A stretch of DNA of 64,000 nt from Gambelia wislizenii (GCA_030847615.1 JAUMIR010000005.1:216550645-216614644), one strand, 5' to 3'; shown: positions 33,479-44,851, numbered from the stretch's first letter. Numbers and translations: made by a program. Notes: generated by a model not told the origin, from the letters alone.

Positions 33479-33929
33479 AGCCATGTAAAATTAACATATT
33501 GTCCACATTCACGCACTGCAGGATGCTCACATTTGTTTCTCTATGAAGGGACCACACCCCAAAATAACAAGATTTTTTTGGCATTTTCTTCAGTCTATAT
33601 AAAAAAGAAAAGCTTTCCAATCCACAAATAGGGGACATCTCTGATAATAAGATACACTTGCCAGCCCCATAAGGGACTTCTGTCCCTCAAATAAGGGGGA
33701 AATCCCTTATCATAAGGGGCATTGGCAATCCTAGGAGAAAGTGGAGACTCATGGATGACACCCTGGGCTCATGGGCGGATAGGAAAGGCAGGATATACAC
33801 AAATGTACTTAATGATTTACTGAGTTATTTATTGTAGAGAAAAACGCTTCTTGTGTTCAGTTTTGTCCAGGGGCCTTTTTCAAAAGTGCACGAGAGGGGA
33901 AAGTATTCAGCCCCTTGTCCCTAGAACAA

Positions 33930-34317
33930 GGGGACCTCTGGGGACCTCTGGGGGGGGGGGGGCTGCAATGTCCTCACAGGGCTTGAAAGGTGCTTGGCCC
34001 ACATCCTGCCTGGAGTGAAGTGGCCATGTGACAAGAGCAAAGGCTGGCTGGCTTGGCTTGCACATTGTCATTCAATCCCCTCCAGCCACCCAAACTGCAG
34101 GAAGAAGCAGGAGAGAAGTCTTCCCTCCTCCTCCTGTGCCTCTGAGGGAAGGTTTCATGGATGGTGTAATTATATTATTATTATAAGGTATTATTATTAT
34201 TAGGTATTATTATTAGGGTTTTAAATCTTGAGTTAAGTCTTGCGGGTCCGAGGCAACAAAATATATTTAAATATATTTGCCTGGTGTCCCTGGGGAAAGA
34301 AAAGGTTAAGAGCCACA
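33930..34317. mobile_element. hAT element copy 2, 5'-truncated, abutting the GAS2L3 CpG island
   Basis: Inverted relative to 36632-38042: gccatgtgacaagagcaaag, cctcctgtgcctctgaggga and attattattataaggtatta match its right half, and ggttaagagccac is its terminal repeat at 34305-34317. A run of 12 or more G at 33951-33962 marks the broken end. Confidence 0.65.
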
Positions 34318-34319
34318 GC

Positions 34320-34800
34320 TAGGGCGAAAACACCACACATCACAAGCAGCCCTTCCAAGGCCACAACCTCCCTCCCTCCTTCCTTCCTCAGCTGATGCCC
34401 GGCTGACCCCCAGCCCGACCCTGGCCAGGAATCCGCCGTCCCCGGGGTGAGGCGGCCGCAGCAGAGCGCCTGATACCGCCTCCGGCGCTGCCTTCGCCTC
34501 CCCCCGTGCTGCCGCTGCCGCGCTGACCGACGAGGCCGCCCCGCAGGCGGGTGGGATGACTCTGGCGGCGCGGCCGGTCCTCCTCCTCCTGCTGCCGCCT
34601 TGGCTCCGCCTCGGCCCGCCTGATTGGGCCTTTCGAACTGTGCGGGCGGACGGAGCCGAATGAATGCGGGAGCGCCGGAGCGGCAACCTTTCCCCGTGTG
34701 GCTGGCCGAGGATGGGGCTGCCGAAGATGTCTGGGGGCGCCTGAGTCGGACGGAGGGGCTGTTCCCGTAAGTACCCCCCCGGTGCCCCCAGAGCTGAGGG
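34320..34800 (+). promoter_or_regulatory. GAS2L3: CpG island, probable GAS2L3 promoter
   Basis: This is a GC- and CpG-rich stretch in an otherwise AT-rich neighbourhood, with no TATA box. It holds an inverted CCAAT box (attgg at 34623-34627) followed at 34632-34637 by ttcgaa, which fits the cell-cycle homology region consensus TTYGAA. GAS2L3 is known as a late cell-cycle gene controlled through DREAM/MMB complexes, so this pairing is what one would expect. Open frames on the minus strand here (to 192 codons) are Arg/Ala/Gly-rich composition effects. Confidence 0.72.
34640..34766 (+). other. GAS2L3: putative non-coding first exon of GAS2L3
   Basis: A good donor (ttccc|gtaagt) at 34766/34767 lies at the downstream edge of the CpG island, on the GAS2L3 strand. 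The first coding exon at 45781 has 16 untranslated bases after an acceptor, which requires an upstream 5' UTR exon. The transcription start is a guess placed after the CCAAT/CHR pair; other 5' exons may exist. Confidence 0.5.
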
Positions 34801-35040
34801 TCGTGAAGCCCTTCTGTTGCAGCAACAGCAGCAGAAGGGCAGTATTGCCTCAGCAGCCCCCCACCCAGAAGGAACCGTCGTCAAGATAAACAGCCTTCAG
34901 ACCTCCCATTCTGGGACTAAGGTTTTGGGGTGTTTTTTAAAAGGGGAACAGAACCTGCTCTTATATTATATTAGGCAGAGTGGGGGACTGGCGGCCTCAG
35001 GCCTCAGATATGAGGTGGCATGAAAGGGCAATGACTGCAT

Positions 35041-35400
35041 TTTTACTGCGAGGCATGGGAAGAAGTAGGTGTGGGGTTTTTATTTTATTTTATTTTATTT
35101 TATTTTATTTGCCTGATTGTATTTTTACTGCGAGGAATGGGAAGAAGTAGGTGTGGGGGTTTTATTTTATTTTATTTTATTTTATTTGCCTGATTGTATT
35201 TTTACTGCGAGGAATGGGAAGAAGTAGGTGTGGGGGTTTTATTTTATTTTATTTTATTTGCCTGATTGTATTTTTACTGCGAGGAATGGGAAGAAGTAGG
35301 TGTGCGGATTTTATTTTATTTTTCCTGACTGTATTTTTACTGCGAGGAATGGGAAGAAGTAGGTGTGGGGTTTTTATTTTATTTTATTTTATTTGCCCGG
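35041..35400. repeat. composite minisatellite with internal (TTTTA)n
   Basis: Five units start ttttactgcgaggaatggga at 35041 (variant), 35123, 35200, 35272 and 35335. Each has a constant part (through agaagtaggtgtgggg) and a (TTTTA)n part whose length differs between units, so the periods are 82, 77, 72 and 63. Confidence 0.92.
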
Positions 35401-35562
35401 TGTGCCAGAATAATTGGTGTGGCTTTTGAGAACTATGTACCTGAAAGGGGAACGAGTGGGTTGTATTTAGTTTTCTGCCTCAGGCAACAAAGTGTCTCAG
35501 GTTGCCCATGAGGGATTCTTTGCCTCACCCCTGCTTTGCAAAGCATGGATTGTTGTGCTGTT

Positions 35563-35765
35563 GGGCCAAATCCACACGACACAAGGAATCCAGTTTGAAA
35601 CTGGATTATTTGCCATGGCGCCTTCCTTCTGAAACCTGGGATTTGTAGTTTTACAATGTCTGTAACCTTCTATGCCAAACTACAAATCCCTGGATTCCAT
35701 AGCAAGGAGCCATGGCAAATAATCGTTTTCAAACTGGATTATTTGTGTAGTATGGATTTGGCCCT
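35563..35765. mobile_element. palindromic MITE, about 200 bp
   Basis: gggccaaatccacacgacac at the left is mirrored by gtgtagtatggatttggccc at the right. A second inner pair, tttgaaactggattatttgc with gccatggc, is also mirrored. tgggatttgtagtttta and aactacaaatccctgga form the centre. Confidence 0.75.
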
Positions 35766-35933
35766 GGTGTGTATCTTCTCTCTCCACCTCCATTGAGGTG
35801 AATGGGTTAAGATTGCTTTCTGGGGCTATTTAAGGGGAAACCAGAAGGATGCCTCTTATCATTACTATTACTTTATTCATACCCTACCATTCTCCCCAGA
35901 ATTGGGACTCAAAATTGCTATTAACATAGCATG

Positions 35934-36163
35934 TTGTTGTTGTGTGCCTTCAGGTTGTTTCCAACTTATGGCGACCCTATCACAGGGTTTTTTTTTTATA
36001 TCTATAATTTGTTCAGAGTTGGCTCTTGCCTTCTCCTGAGGCTGAGAATGTGTGGCTTGCCCACGGTCATCCAGTAGGTTTCCATGGCCACATGGGGATT
36101 CAAACCGTGGTCTCCCAGTGTCTTAGTCCAACACTCAAACCGCTGCACCATGCTGGCTCTATA
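35934..36163 (-). repeat. tRNA-derived SINE, second family
   Basis: tgttgttgttgtgtgccttc, caacttatggcgaccctatc, and gattcaaaccgtggtctccc with ccgctgcaccatgctggctc, read on minus as the usual head. Confidence 0.85.
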
Positions 36164-36631
36164 GTATGGTGCTGGGAACTTTTTTTAAGGGTTGCTGTAT
36201 GTTGAAGCACTACAAGGTCTTCCTCTTTAGAAATATACAATAGAGACTGTGATGCAGAGATATATGTTCTGTTTGATGTTGTTAAAGTTACGTAGAACTG
36301 CCTCAGAGTGTCACAGGTCAAACTGTGACCTGAAGACTATGTTGCTGTAGAAATGTGCAGCATGGTCCCATTGAAGTTACTGTGGCAATCTGGTCCTTTA
36401 TCCCTACTTCCTTTCTGGAACATGCCATTTAGTGCACAGGTTTTGAATTATCGTAGACTTCCCCAAACTGGCTGCCTTTGGTTGTGTCAGACTACAACTC
36501 CCACCATCTCTATCCACCATGGCAGATAGCTGGGGATGACAGAAGTTACTATTCAACATTTCTGGATGATGCTAGGTTGGGGAAGGCAGAGTTGGAAAAG
36601 GTAAGATCTTGCAGCAAGTTGCCTTTGATAG

Positions 36632-38042
36632 CAGTGGCTCTTAACTTTTTCTTTTACTAGGGACCCCCTTTAAATATCTTTTGTTGCCACGGACTCATAG
36701 AATCATAGAATTGTAGAGTTGGAAGAGACCACGAGGGCCATCCAGTCCAACCCCCTGCCACGCAGGAAATCTTGATCAAAGCATCCCCGACAGATGGCAA
36801 TCCAGCCTCTGTTTAAAGACCTCCAAGGAAGGAGACCCCACCACGCTCCAAGGGAGTGTGTTCCACTGCCGAACAGCTCTTACTGTCAAAAAGTTCCTCC
36901 TCATGTTGAGGTAGAATCTGTGTTCCTGGAGCTTGCATCCATTGCTTCGTGTTCCAATCTCTGGAGCAGCAGAAAACAAGCCCGCTCCATCCTCAGCGTG
37001 ACACCCCTTCAAATACTTAAACAGGGCTATCATATCGCCTCTTAACCGTCTTTTTTCCAGGCTAAACATACCCAGCTCCCTAAGTCTCTCCTCATAAGGC
37101 ATCGTTTCCAGACCTTTCACCATTTTAGTCACCCTTCTCTGGACATGCTCCAATTTGTCAATATCCTTTTTGAATTGTGGTGCCCAGAACTGGACACAGT
37201 ATTCTAAGTGAGGTCTGACCAAGGCAGAATAGAGCGGCACTATTACTTCCCTTGATCTGGATACTATACTTCTATTGATACAGCCCAAAATCGCATTGGC
37301 CTTTTTAGCTACCACATCACACTGTTGACTCATGTTCAATTTGTGGTCTACTAGGACTCCTAGATCCCTTTTGCACGTAGTCTCGTTCAGCCAGGTCTCT
37401 CCCATCCTATATCTATGCATTTCATTTTTCTGCCCTAAGTGCAGGACTTTACATTTCTCCATATTGAATTTCATTTTGTTAGCTTTGGCCCAGCTCTCCA
37501 GTCTATCCAGGTCATTCTGAATTTTGATCCTGTCCTCTAGGGTATTAGCTACTCCTCCTAATTTGGTGTCATCTGCAAATTTGATAAGTATGCCCCTAAT
37601 TCCCTCATCTAAGTCATTGATAAAGATGTTGAATAGCACTGGGCCCAGGACAGAACCCTGTGGCACCCCACTGGTCACTTCAAGATTAATAACAACAACA
37701 ATAACAATAATGATAATAATAATAATAATACCTGATGATATTACTACTACTACTACTACTACTACTAATAATACAATTATATCGTCCATAAAACCTTTCC
37801 CCAGAGGCAGTGAAGGGGGAGTGAAGACTTATCCTGCTTCTTCCTGCAATTCTGTGGCTGGAGTGGATTGAAAGGCAATGCACAGGCCAAGCCAGCCACC
37901 CAGCCAGCCTTTGCCTCAGCTCCTGTCATGTGGCTGTTCCACTGTGGAGAAGGTGGGCAGAGCAGCCTTCAACCTTTTGTGGACCCCCTGTGGGGATGTT
38001 GTGGACCCCGGGGGTCTGTGGACCACAGGTTAAGAACCACTG
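36632..38042. mobile_element. hAT element carrying a nested CR1
   Basis: It begins cagtggctcttaacttttt and ends ggttaagaaccactg, an inverted repeat of hAT-Charlie type. It is flanked by tttgatag (36624-36631) and ttctatag (38043-38050), an 8-bp duplication with two mismatches. A CR1 copy of about 990 bp interrupts it at 36692-37682. TTA/ATA-rich microsatellite sequence occupies 37685-37775. Confidence 0.82.
36692..37682 (-). mobile_element. CR1 LINE 3' part with long intact reverse-transcriptase frame
   Basis: The minus strand encodes an uninterrupted frame of over 300 codons: [20 protein letters not shown], then FADDTKLGG (the RT active-site motif), KEVIVPL-like and [13 protein letters not shown] segments, to [17 protein letters not shown]. 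Endonuclease and 5' RT parts are missing, so it is a 5'-truncated copy, but the lack of stops suggests a recent insertion. The 3' end carries the CR1 tip (ccatccagtccaaccccctg and catagaatcatagaattg). Confidence 0.92.
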
Positions 38043-39085
38043 TTCTATAGCTTTTAGGCAAACATGACATTTTTCATCAATATGAATTTGCATAGCAAAA
38101 CCATACAGTTGTAGGATAGATAGTCAATGAATAACTTTGTCTGTTTAATGGTATGTGACACATAATAGTTTGAGGTTTTCTCAAATTATCAGTTGTACAT
38201 TTAGTTTGATATCCAGATAAATCCTGATTGGGTATTACAAAACTAGTCTATATCTGTGGGAATCTTACAGAAAATTATCTGCAGCATGGAGCATTTACTA
38301 GTCACATGTACATATAATATCTGAATCTTATTTCGCCATGAAAATCTAGTAGTCACTACTAAAGGTATGATCCAGATACTATTGTCTCAGTTTCCTGAGT
38401 AATACCTTACAAACAGCATAGTATTCTGTGTAGGTTGCAACTAAAGATACTTCCTTCAAATACTGTAGTCTCTTTGAAACTACTTGGGCTTACTTCTGAG
38501 TGAATGTGTTTTACATCACCATTATCATCTAAATAGCAGTGGTCCTCTGTGAAAGTTGACAGGCAATATTGCTTCAGGTTTTTTGTCACTATCAGCCTGA
38601 TACTACTGTTAACCTGCTGTCCTACATAGACTGAATATGTGAGTAAATCTCATTGAGTTCAGTGAGATTTATGTCTGAGTAGATAAAGGGTTGCACTGTA
38701 AGATGTTTGAAAAGATTTGAGATTTTCTAAGATGTCCCTTAACTATGATTTTTCACCCAATACCAAAACCTGTTGCACCAGCAAATGTACATTTGGGATA
38801 AAGAATACCAAGAAGAATAGTGCAAGCCAGAACAGGACATTAGCACTGTAAAGAGGTTTGTTGTGGCAGGTGTTTGGGATTCATATTGTGCTCTGTTGAT
38901 GGCTAAACATAGTAGCAGAACAAAAATGCCTTACAGTTTTGTCTGTGATGAAACACATTAAAGATCTTTTTATGCTTTAGGTGAGGGTGGCTTCTGCAAT
39001 TTAAATCTAAACTATCGTGTAGAACTTTTTAAAAGAAAACATTGCAAGTTGCATTATTTGGGGAATTGGGATTCCTCTTGTCATC

Positions 39086-39147
39086 CTGACTGCTTATTGC
39101 AATGTGGGAGTCTTATTGCTAAATCAAGACTCCCACATTGCAGTCAG
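39086..39147. repeat. 22-bp inverted repeat with a 7-bp internal duplication
   Basis: ctgactgc followed by ttattgcaatgtgggagtct (39086-39114) is mirrored by aagactcccacattgcagtc (39126-39147). The left arm has an extra ttattgc. It lies 11 bp from the MITE at 39158. Confidence 0.7.
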
Positions 39148-39157
39148 TGAAGACTAT

Positions 39158-39381
39158 GGAGATTTTCACACTACACTGTTATAGTGTTACTATTCCACTT
39201 TATTTGCTATGGCTGCCTCCTGTGGAATCCTGGGATTTGCACTTTAGGGAGGGGCATTTACAACTCTCAGCCAGAGAGATCTTAGGCCTCACTAAACTAC
39301 AAACCCCAGAATTCCACATGAGGCAGCCAGAGCAGTTAAGGTGGAATAGTAACACTATAACAGTGTAGTGTGAAAATCTCC
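39158..39381. mobile_element. MITE with about 45-bp terminal inverted repeats
   Basis: ggagattttcacactacact, continuing gttatagtgttactattcca at the left, is exactly mirrored at the right end (ending ...gtgtgaaaatctcc). The centre includes cctgggatttgcactttag, related to the element at 35563. Confidence 0.88.
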
Positions 39382-39563
39382 TATATTAGTGATGCAAAGT
39401 TTCACGTGGTTTGGAACTAAGAACCCAAAGCTACAGTCTAAAATACATGTACAAGGCATTGACCACAATGGAACATATTTCTGAATAAACATGCATAAAG
39501 AATGCACTTTGAGAGACCAGTATTTGTACCATCTCTTGTCATAACATATACAGATACTTGAGC

Positions 39564-39908
39564 TACACAAGTTGCCCCCTGTTTACACGGGATCGGTACC
39601 CATGGTTTCACTTACCTGCGGTCAGGGGAAAAGGTCTCTCTAGGCATCTGGAGGACCAAAGAGTTTTGCTGGAGGTTGTCTCTGTAGACTTTGGGAGGTC
39701 TTCCAGTGCGACTCTATGGTCAATGTCCACCAGAAGTTGACCATAGAGTCATGCCATATGCCTAGAGAGGTGTCCTCTCTAGCAATTTTCTAGGTCTTCC
39801 AGCGCGATGCTATGGTATTATATGGCAATTTGCTATTATACGCAGTTTTGTGTATCTGTGGTAAGCCTTGGAATGTATTCCCCACAGATACAGTGGTGCA
39901 ACCTGTAG
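39564..39908. mobile_element. Tigger-like family D, most complete copy
   Basis: It starts caagttgccccctgtttaca and ends cagatacagtggtgcaacct. The internal tctaggcatctggaggacca and ccatagagtcatgccatatg form a partial palindrome. It serves as reference for fragments at 8737, 21688 and 22735. Confidence 0.55.
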
Positions 39909-41511
39909 TTATTCAGGCTGGTTTTCTGTATGCATGTGATAGAAAGGATATACTTGACAAGGAGACGCCTGCCTGCCCGCCCAAAACCCATAGGGATTTG
40001 TAATTAGCAAATTAGAATCTGAATTCAGATGTCAATTCTGTGTCTAGGAATATAAACTAGGCTATGCCAAAAAGTAGAATGAAGGAGCATATCAGATGAG
40101 AGCTAAGTTTCAGACTATCAATGCTGTACTTTCACAGTTTTTCAGACCATTATGATATTAACTGACTCACCAGTATATCAAACAGACATTTAGTACTAAT
40201 GACTAAATAGGAATCTGTTTTATACCACAAGTTAAATCTAAAATGTTGTGTGCCATGAGCCTTTTGGACATATTAAAACATGCTTGACATAGGAATATAG
40301 TGACTCTGTTTCCTGTTTAAGTTCTGCTTAAGGAAATGATACATTTTGTTGAAAACAAGCCAGTTTTGTCTGAAAGAACTGTCTCTGTCCAACTATAGGA
40401 TAGTCCAGAAAGAAGTAAAAATATTGCTTCTAAATTAACTAAATTTAGTTCATAGTTTGCCTCATTCTCCTTCATCACAAAAAATTAGAGGCATTGAGGA
40501 CAGGGATTTATAATTGGTGTCAGTTGTACAAGAAATTTGGAAAGTTTAAACTTAGATTAAATGAATTCCATGGTACCCTGTAGCTGCTTAAGTTCTCCAG
40601 AAACAAACATGATACATTAGAAACTAAACAGATTATTTTTGTTATCACTGAAGAGAAACAGTGGTATTTTATACAAGTGACATTGTATGTGTGGTTTGCT
40701 ACTGTAATTCCCTTATCATAGTTGGGTTACTTCCTTTTCAGGTATTGACGCTCAGCGGCTATTTCCCTTAGCAGCAATGGGGACAATTGGGATGGTCCAT
40801 CCAGGGTGTAGTGGGGGTCTACACAATCCAGCACTCCCAGTGTTGAATGAATTTCTTGAGACTTGAGGGCACAGACAGGGTGCTTAAACAAGTATGGTCT
40901 GTTGTATAGGTATATGACTTTTTTTGTCTAGGCTCATTACCCTGAGTTGGGAGGGACTGACCAGTTGGGTCCAGGAGAGGATAAATGCCTTCTTCAGAGA
41001 AAGGGTGTAGTGTTAGCTTCAAAAGAAGCAACGATTTGAAGGCTGTTTGAAGCAATGCAGTAACTTTGCTTTGAAGTTGAATAATTGAAAGTGGGGGGTG
41101 GGGAACTTATGCTGACAGAAAAAAGGGGGAGTGCGACCCATGGGTAAAACAGGGAGAATATGTGACATAGAAGTGGTAATAGTCATCTATTTGTGAGTCA
41201 TTGAGGACCTCAAGAATTGTGTACAGTGTGAGAAGCTGCAAACTTACTTCCTTTGGGCCTCTATGAGCTCAGTTTCTCATTTGTGGAATTGTGGTTACCT
41301 TATTTGCTTTTGTTTTGAGGAAGAGTATAACTGCTTGGATTTTTCCTCCTCTGCTGAAAGGAAGCATATTTATCTGTGGCATCTTTTGCCCACCAATCTT
41401 TAATTGGGTCTGATGACTGTAACAGGTGTATCCTCCCAACTTTCTTTAGCAGATTCCAGTGATTATGTTACTTCATGCTACAGCTGTGAAGCTATTGCTG
41501 CCATATAACTT

Positions 41512-41730
41512 TACTAGCAGTGGGCCCTTGATATCTGCTGGGGTTTGGTTCCAGGATCCCCCAGGGATACCAAAATCAGTGGATGCTCAAGTCCCATTAT
41601 ATACAGTGACATAGTAATATGGCAAAATCAAGGTTTGCTTCTTGGAATTTATTAAAAAAAAACATTTTCAAGCGTGGATGGTGAAATCCGTGGATGCCAA
41701 ATGCGTGGTTACTGTGGCCTGACTGTATGT
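41512..41730. mobile_element. Tigger-like non-autonomous DNA transposon, copy 3
   Basis: cagtgggcccttgatatctg at the left and tggttactgtggcctgactg at the right. Compared with 4407-4629 it lies in the opposite orientation (ggataccaaaatcagtggat, tgctcaagtcccattatata). Confidence 0.72.
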
Positions 41731-42099
41731 GTATTTTATTTTACATTTGCGTCTCAAGTATTGTCTCCTAGAGTAGGTCACAGAAGTAAAAACAGACAAA
41801 CTGGAGAGGCTCTGTCCAAATCTATTGGACCCACCTAGAGTAGACCCAGCCAATCAATTGAATTTATGTAAGTAGCTATGGGTGCCTGTGACAGAATCTG
41901 CTTCCTTCAGCTCTAGAGATCTGTAGCAATCCAAGTTATGGACTATGGATCTCCATTCGTTTAGCTTTCCCATGATGGTCTGAGAACCCTTTTTATTAAT
42001 TTATTTTAACTCAAAGAACAGGTTGTGATGATCAAAAGTGTTTGTGTGAGGCCACTTATGGTGTACCTGCACCACACTGTTATAGCACTTTGACATTGC

Positions 42100-42730
42100 T
42101 TTTTTTCCTTATTTTTAATATTTATTTTAATAAATTTCTATTTACTTTCAAAAGGAATCTCAATTACATACAATAATGTTCCAATATAACTAAAGGAGGA
42201 AAATAAAAATACAAAAGGGGAAAAAATAATCACATTAGTTGTAAGTTTCTATAAAAGCTGACCAAGTGTCCAAATATAAGTGCATTTGTAAATTCCATCT
42301 ATACATCATTCTTTCAGATATTGTAAGCATTGTTAGATCTTTTATCCATTGGATCAGAAATGGAAAATTATCTTCCCAGTAACGAAGTATCAATCTTTTA
42401 TCAGTCAAAAAGGGTATGAAAAATCTACTTCCATTGACAATTAGTTAATTTTCAATAAATGGATAAGTAATTCAAAAGAACATGTTTGCCTCTGAATATC
42501 AGGGAACTTTTCAAAACCAAATTTACAGGTGTGATTCCTTCCTCCCAAAACATAGCTGCAATGGGACAACTCCTAATCATATGCGTTAAGGAACCAATAC
42601 ATTAGCAATATTATATCACCATACTGTTTTAGAATTCCCATTAATATTTCTATACAATTTTTTGGTTCTTCTAATGAGATGACATGCAGTCTGAAACTTA
42701 CTCCTTTCACACTGACCCCTTGCATTCTTG
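42100..42730 (-). repeat. L1-like LINE 3' UTR fragment (tentative)
   Basis: T-rich start then cttttatccattggatcaga, tcaatcttttatcagtcaaa and tgcaatgggacaactcctaa, similar to 3' UTRs of lizard L1-type LINEs in reverse. No open frame remains. Confidence 0.35.
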
Positions 42731-42984
42731 CTTCAATCTCTTATTTTCCTGTTTAACTCTTCCAAACCTCCTCTGAGTATTCCTTGCCTAAGAAAATGCT
42801 ATGAAATTTGTGGGATCACCAAAAGTCAATATGTGACTTAAAGGCATGTCCATGCACACACAGTCATAATCAGAACAATAACGGCACACCAATGCCTTCC
42901 TTTACAACTTCTGGGATGCTATCAATGCAGAAGCGAGGTCTCCTTGGAAAGCCTAGGCACAGCCACTGAAAATCCTCTTCCGCT

Positions 42985-43540
42985 CATCCCAGTCATTGTA
43001 CCTCTGGGGTTTGTCACGGTATTCAGGGAGACCTCTGAAGATTATCTTAGAGAGCAAATGGTCATGCAGATTTTTTAAAGTCAGCACCAGCACTTTGTAT
43101 AGCACTCAGAAGCCAATGGGAACCCAATGTGGCTGTTTCAACAATGAAATTCCATGCTGTTTTATATCTGCCCTCTGTTAACAATCAGGCTGCTACATTT
43201 TGCATCAGTTGGAGTTTCTGAATTTTATTTATTTATACCCCGCTCTTCAGCAACAAGGCTATTAGAGCGGCATACAATTTGTTTTAAGCAATAGCTATTT
43301 ACACATCTACACTGTATTAAACAGTTTCCAATGTGTGTTAGCTAATTGCCCCCACAAGCTGGGTACTCATTTTACCGACCTACGAAAGGATGGAAGGCTG
43401 AGTGAACCTTGGAGCCTGCTGGAATCGAACTTGCGACGTGGTGGCTTGCAGTACTGGCATTTAACCACTGGGCCACCAGGGCTCCACTGAATATGCTTCA
43501 AATAATCACCACGAAGTGTTGATTATCTGGAGCCACCCAT
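42985..43540 (-). repeat. L2-like LINE fragment interrupted by a SINE
   Basis: cactttgtatagcactcaga, ccaatgggaacccaatgtgg and gcatcagttggagtttctga follow the same order as 26865-26995. The LINE appears to resume after the SINE at 43486 (ctgaatatgcttcaaataat). Confidence 0.5.
43222..43485 (-). repeat. tRNA-derived SINE, first family
   Basis: Near identical to 2720-3001 by eye, including tttacacatctacactgtat and ttgcagtactggcatttaac; it ends at gccaccagggctcc. ctgaat on both sides is a possible short target duplication. Confidence 0.85.
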
Positions 43541-43969
43541 GTGACTCAGTCTTGTTTTTACCTGAGATTTTCCTCCTTTTAAGCAAGGATAGATTGGCTT
43601 GTATATGGATTCCACTGATTTTAGGGGACATAACTTCTCAGTAAACTGCATTAAATCATCATACTGTTAGAGTGCTGTATAAAAGTTGTCTGTGTTTCAG
43701 TGCTACATTTTGAGCCTCCAAACTATGATCTGAAGGACAAAGAACACAATACAAGTATTCACACACCCTCCTTTTCTTTTTTCCATGCTTTTTCTTGGTT
43801 TCTTCACACCAAATTTTACTGTGATGTTTGAATCAGCTAACTGTGGTTTGAAGGGAGCCAGACATCTTCTTTTAAGTCATGGAGAGGATCAAGCCATGGT
43901 TTGAAAGATTGGGAAGGTCACACCTAAATGCAGCCTCAGTCTATAAATCTATGATGCTGAGAAGCAGGA

Positions 43970-44170
43970 ATTCTACTTTTTATTGGATTTTAAAATTATA
44001 ATTACAAAGAAAGGAAACAAGAAAACAAAAAGGGGCGGAATGCGTATGAAGTGAATGCCAGCATATATATTAATATTTCCAAAACTACACTGCTTGCTGG
44101 TGGGAGCAATACGTTATATGTTCATGGGTAACTAAAACAGTAATATTTTCTGATCATTAAATAATAATAG
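43970..44170 (-). repeat. L1-like LINE 3' end fragment (tentative)
   Basis: actttttattggattttaaa at the left, then an A-rich body; the pattern resembles the 3' ends of L1-type LINEs read in reverse. Weak evidence. Confidence 0.3.
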
Positions 44171-44851
44171 AGTGTCGATGTTTATCTTGACGATCTTGGA
44201 GTATAAATGGTTTAGCAAAAGTAAAAGCACCTAGGATAAAACAAATTCCATTTCAATGTCAAGCTGTCACAAACTTTATTAATGTATGTTAATATACTTC
44301 TGTGAGAGATGTAATGTTCTCAAGCAAACTGATGTAAAAGAACCCCACTTTTATTCAGATGAATAGCCTTCCCCTAGAGAAGTTAAGTTTTGTGAGGCAT
44401 GCCTGAAAAAATGAAGATACTGGACATTCTCCTGATATTTTCTTTGTGAATCTTTCATTTTGTTCAGATTCTGAACATGCCTTCCAAATTACCGTAAGCT
44501 TTTGTTCATATTGTGGCAGTTGGCATTTTAAGGCTCTTGCACGATTGTGTAACACTCCTTGTTTTAATGAGAGCAGCTTCTTTGGTAGCTGTTCTAGCCA
44601 TATTTTTTCCTTCTAAAAAAGTCAATGGAGCTTCTTACTTGGCCTGTAATTTAGACAAAGGGCTTTTTATGCTAAAGGAAATTCATTCCCTTGGACCAAA
44701 TTGTGAGAAGAATAACACGTTCATTAGTATTGGCCTGTTTATATACTGCCTTTTTGTGTACTCTGGACAAGGGAAATAAGCATCAGGAAAAGGACACATG
44801 TCACGAACAATCAGGGGACATGCAATGGAATTTGTGCATTGACAGATATGG

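Larger units (their letters stand above)
26586..34319 (+). other. NR1H4 3' UTR and NR1H4-GAS2L3 intergenic region
   Basis: The 3' UTR must begin at 26586 but its end is unresolved. From 26805 the region is mostly repeats (entries below). 28085-28570, 28920-29640 and 31590-32355 show no recognised family. 33480-33900 holds only short SINE and low-complexity pieces. Confidence 0.6.

Noticed and set aside
34306..34884. Minus-strand frames of 192 and 145 codons over the CpG island
   Set aside because: Low-complexity Arg/Ala/Gly-rich translation caused by CpG richness; no splice or homology support, and the region fits a promoter of the plus-strand gene.
35041..35400. Direct repeats resembling a CRISPR array
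   Set aside because: The repeats are contiguous with variable TTTTA runs instead of unique spacers, and the genome is vertebrate.
36776..37789. Possible functional reverse transcriptase gene
   Set aside because: Only the 3' part of CR1 is present, without the endonuclease and first RT motifs. It is nested in another transposon, so it is a dead-on-arrival copy.
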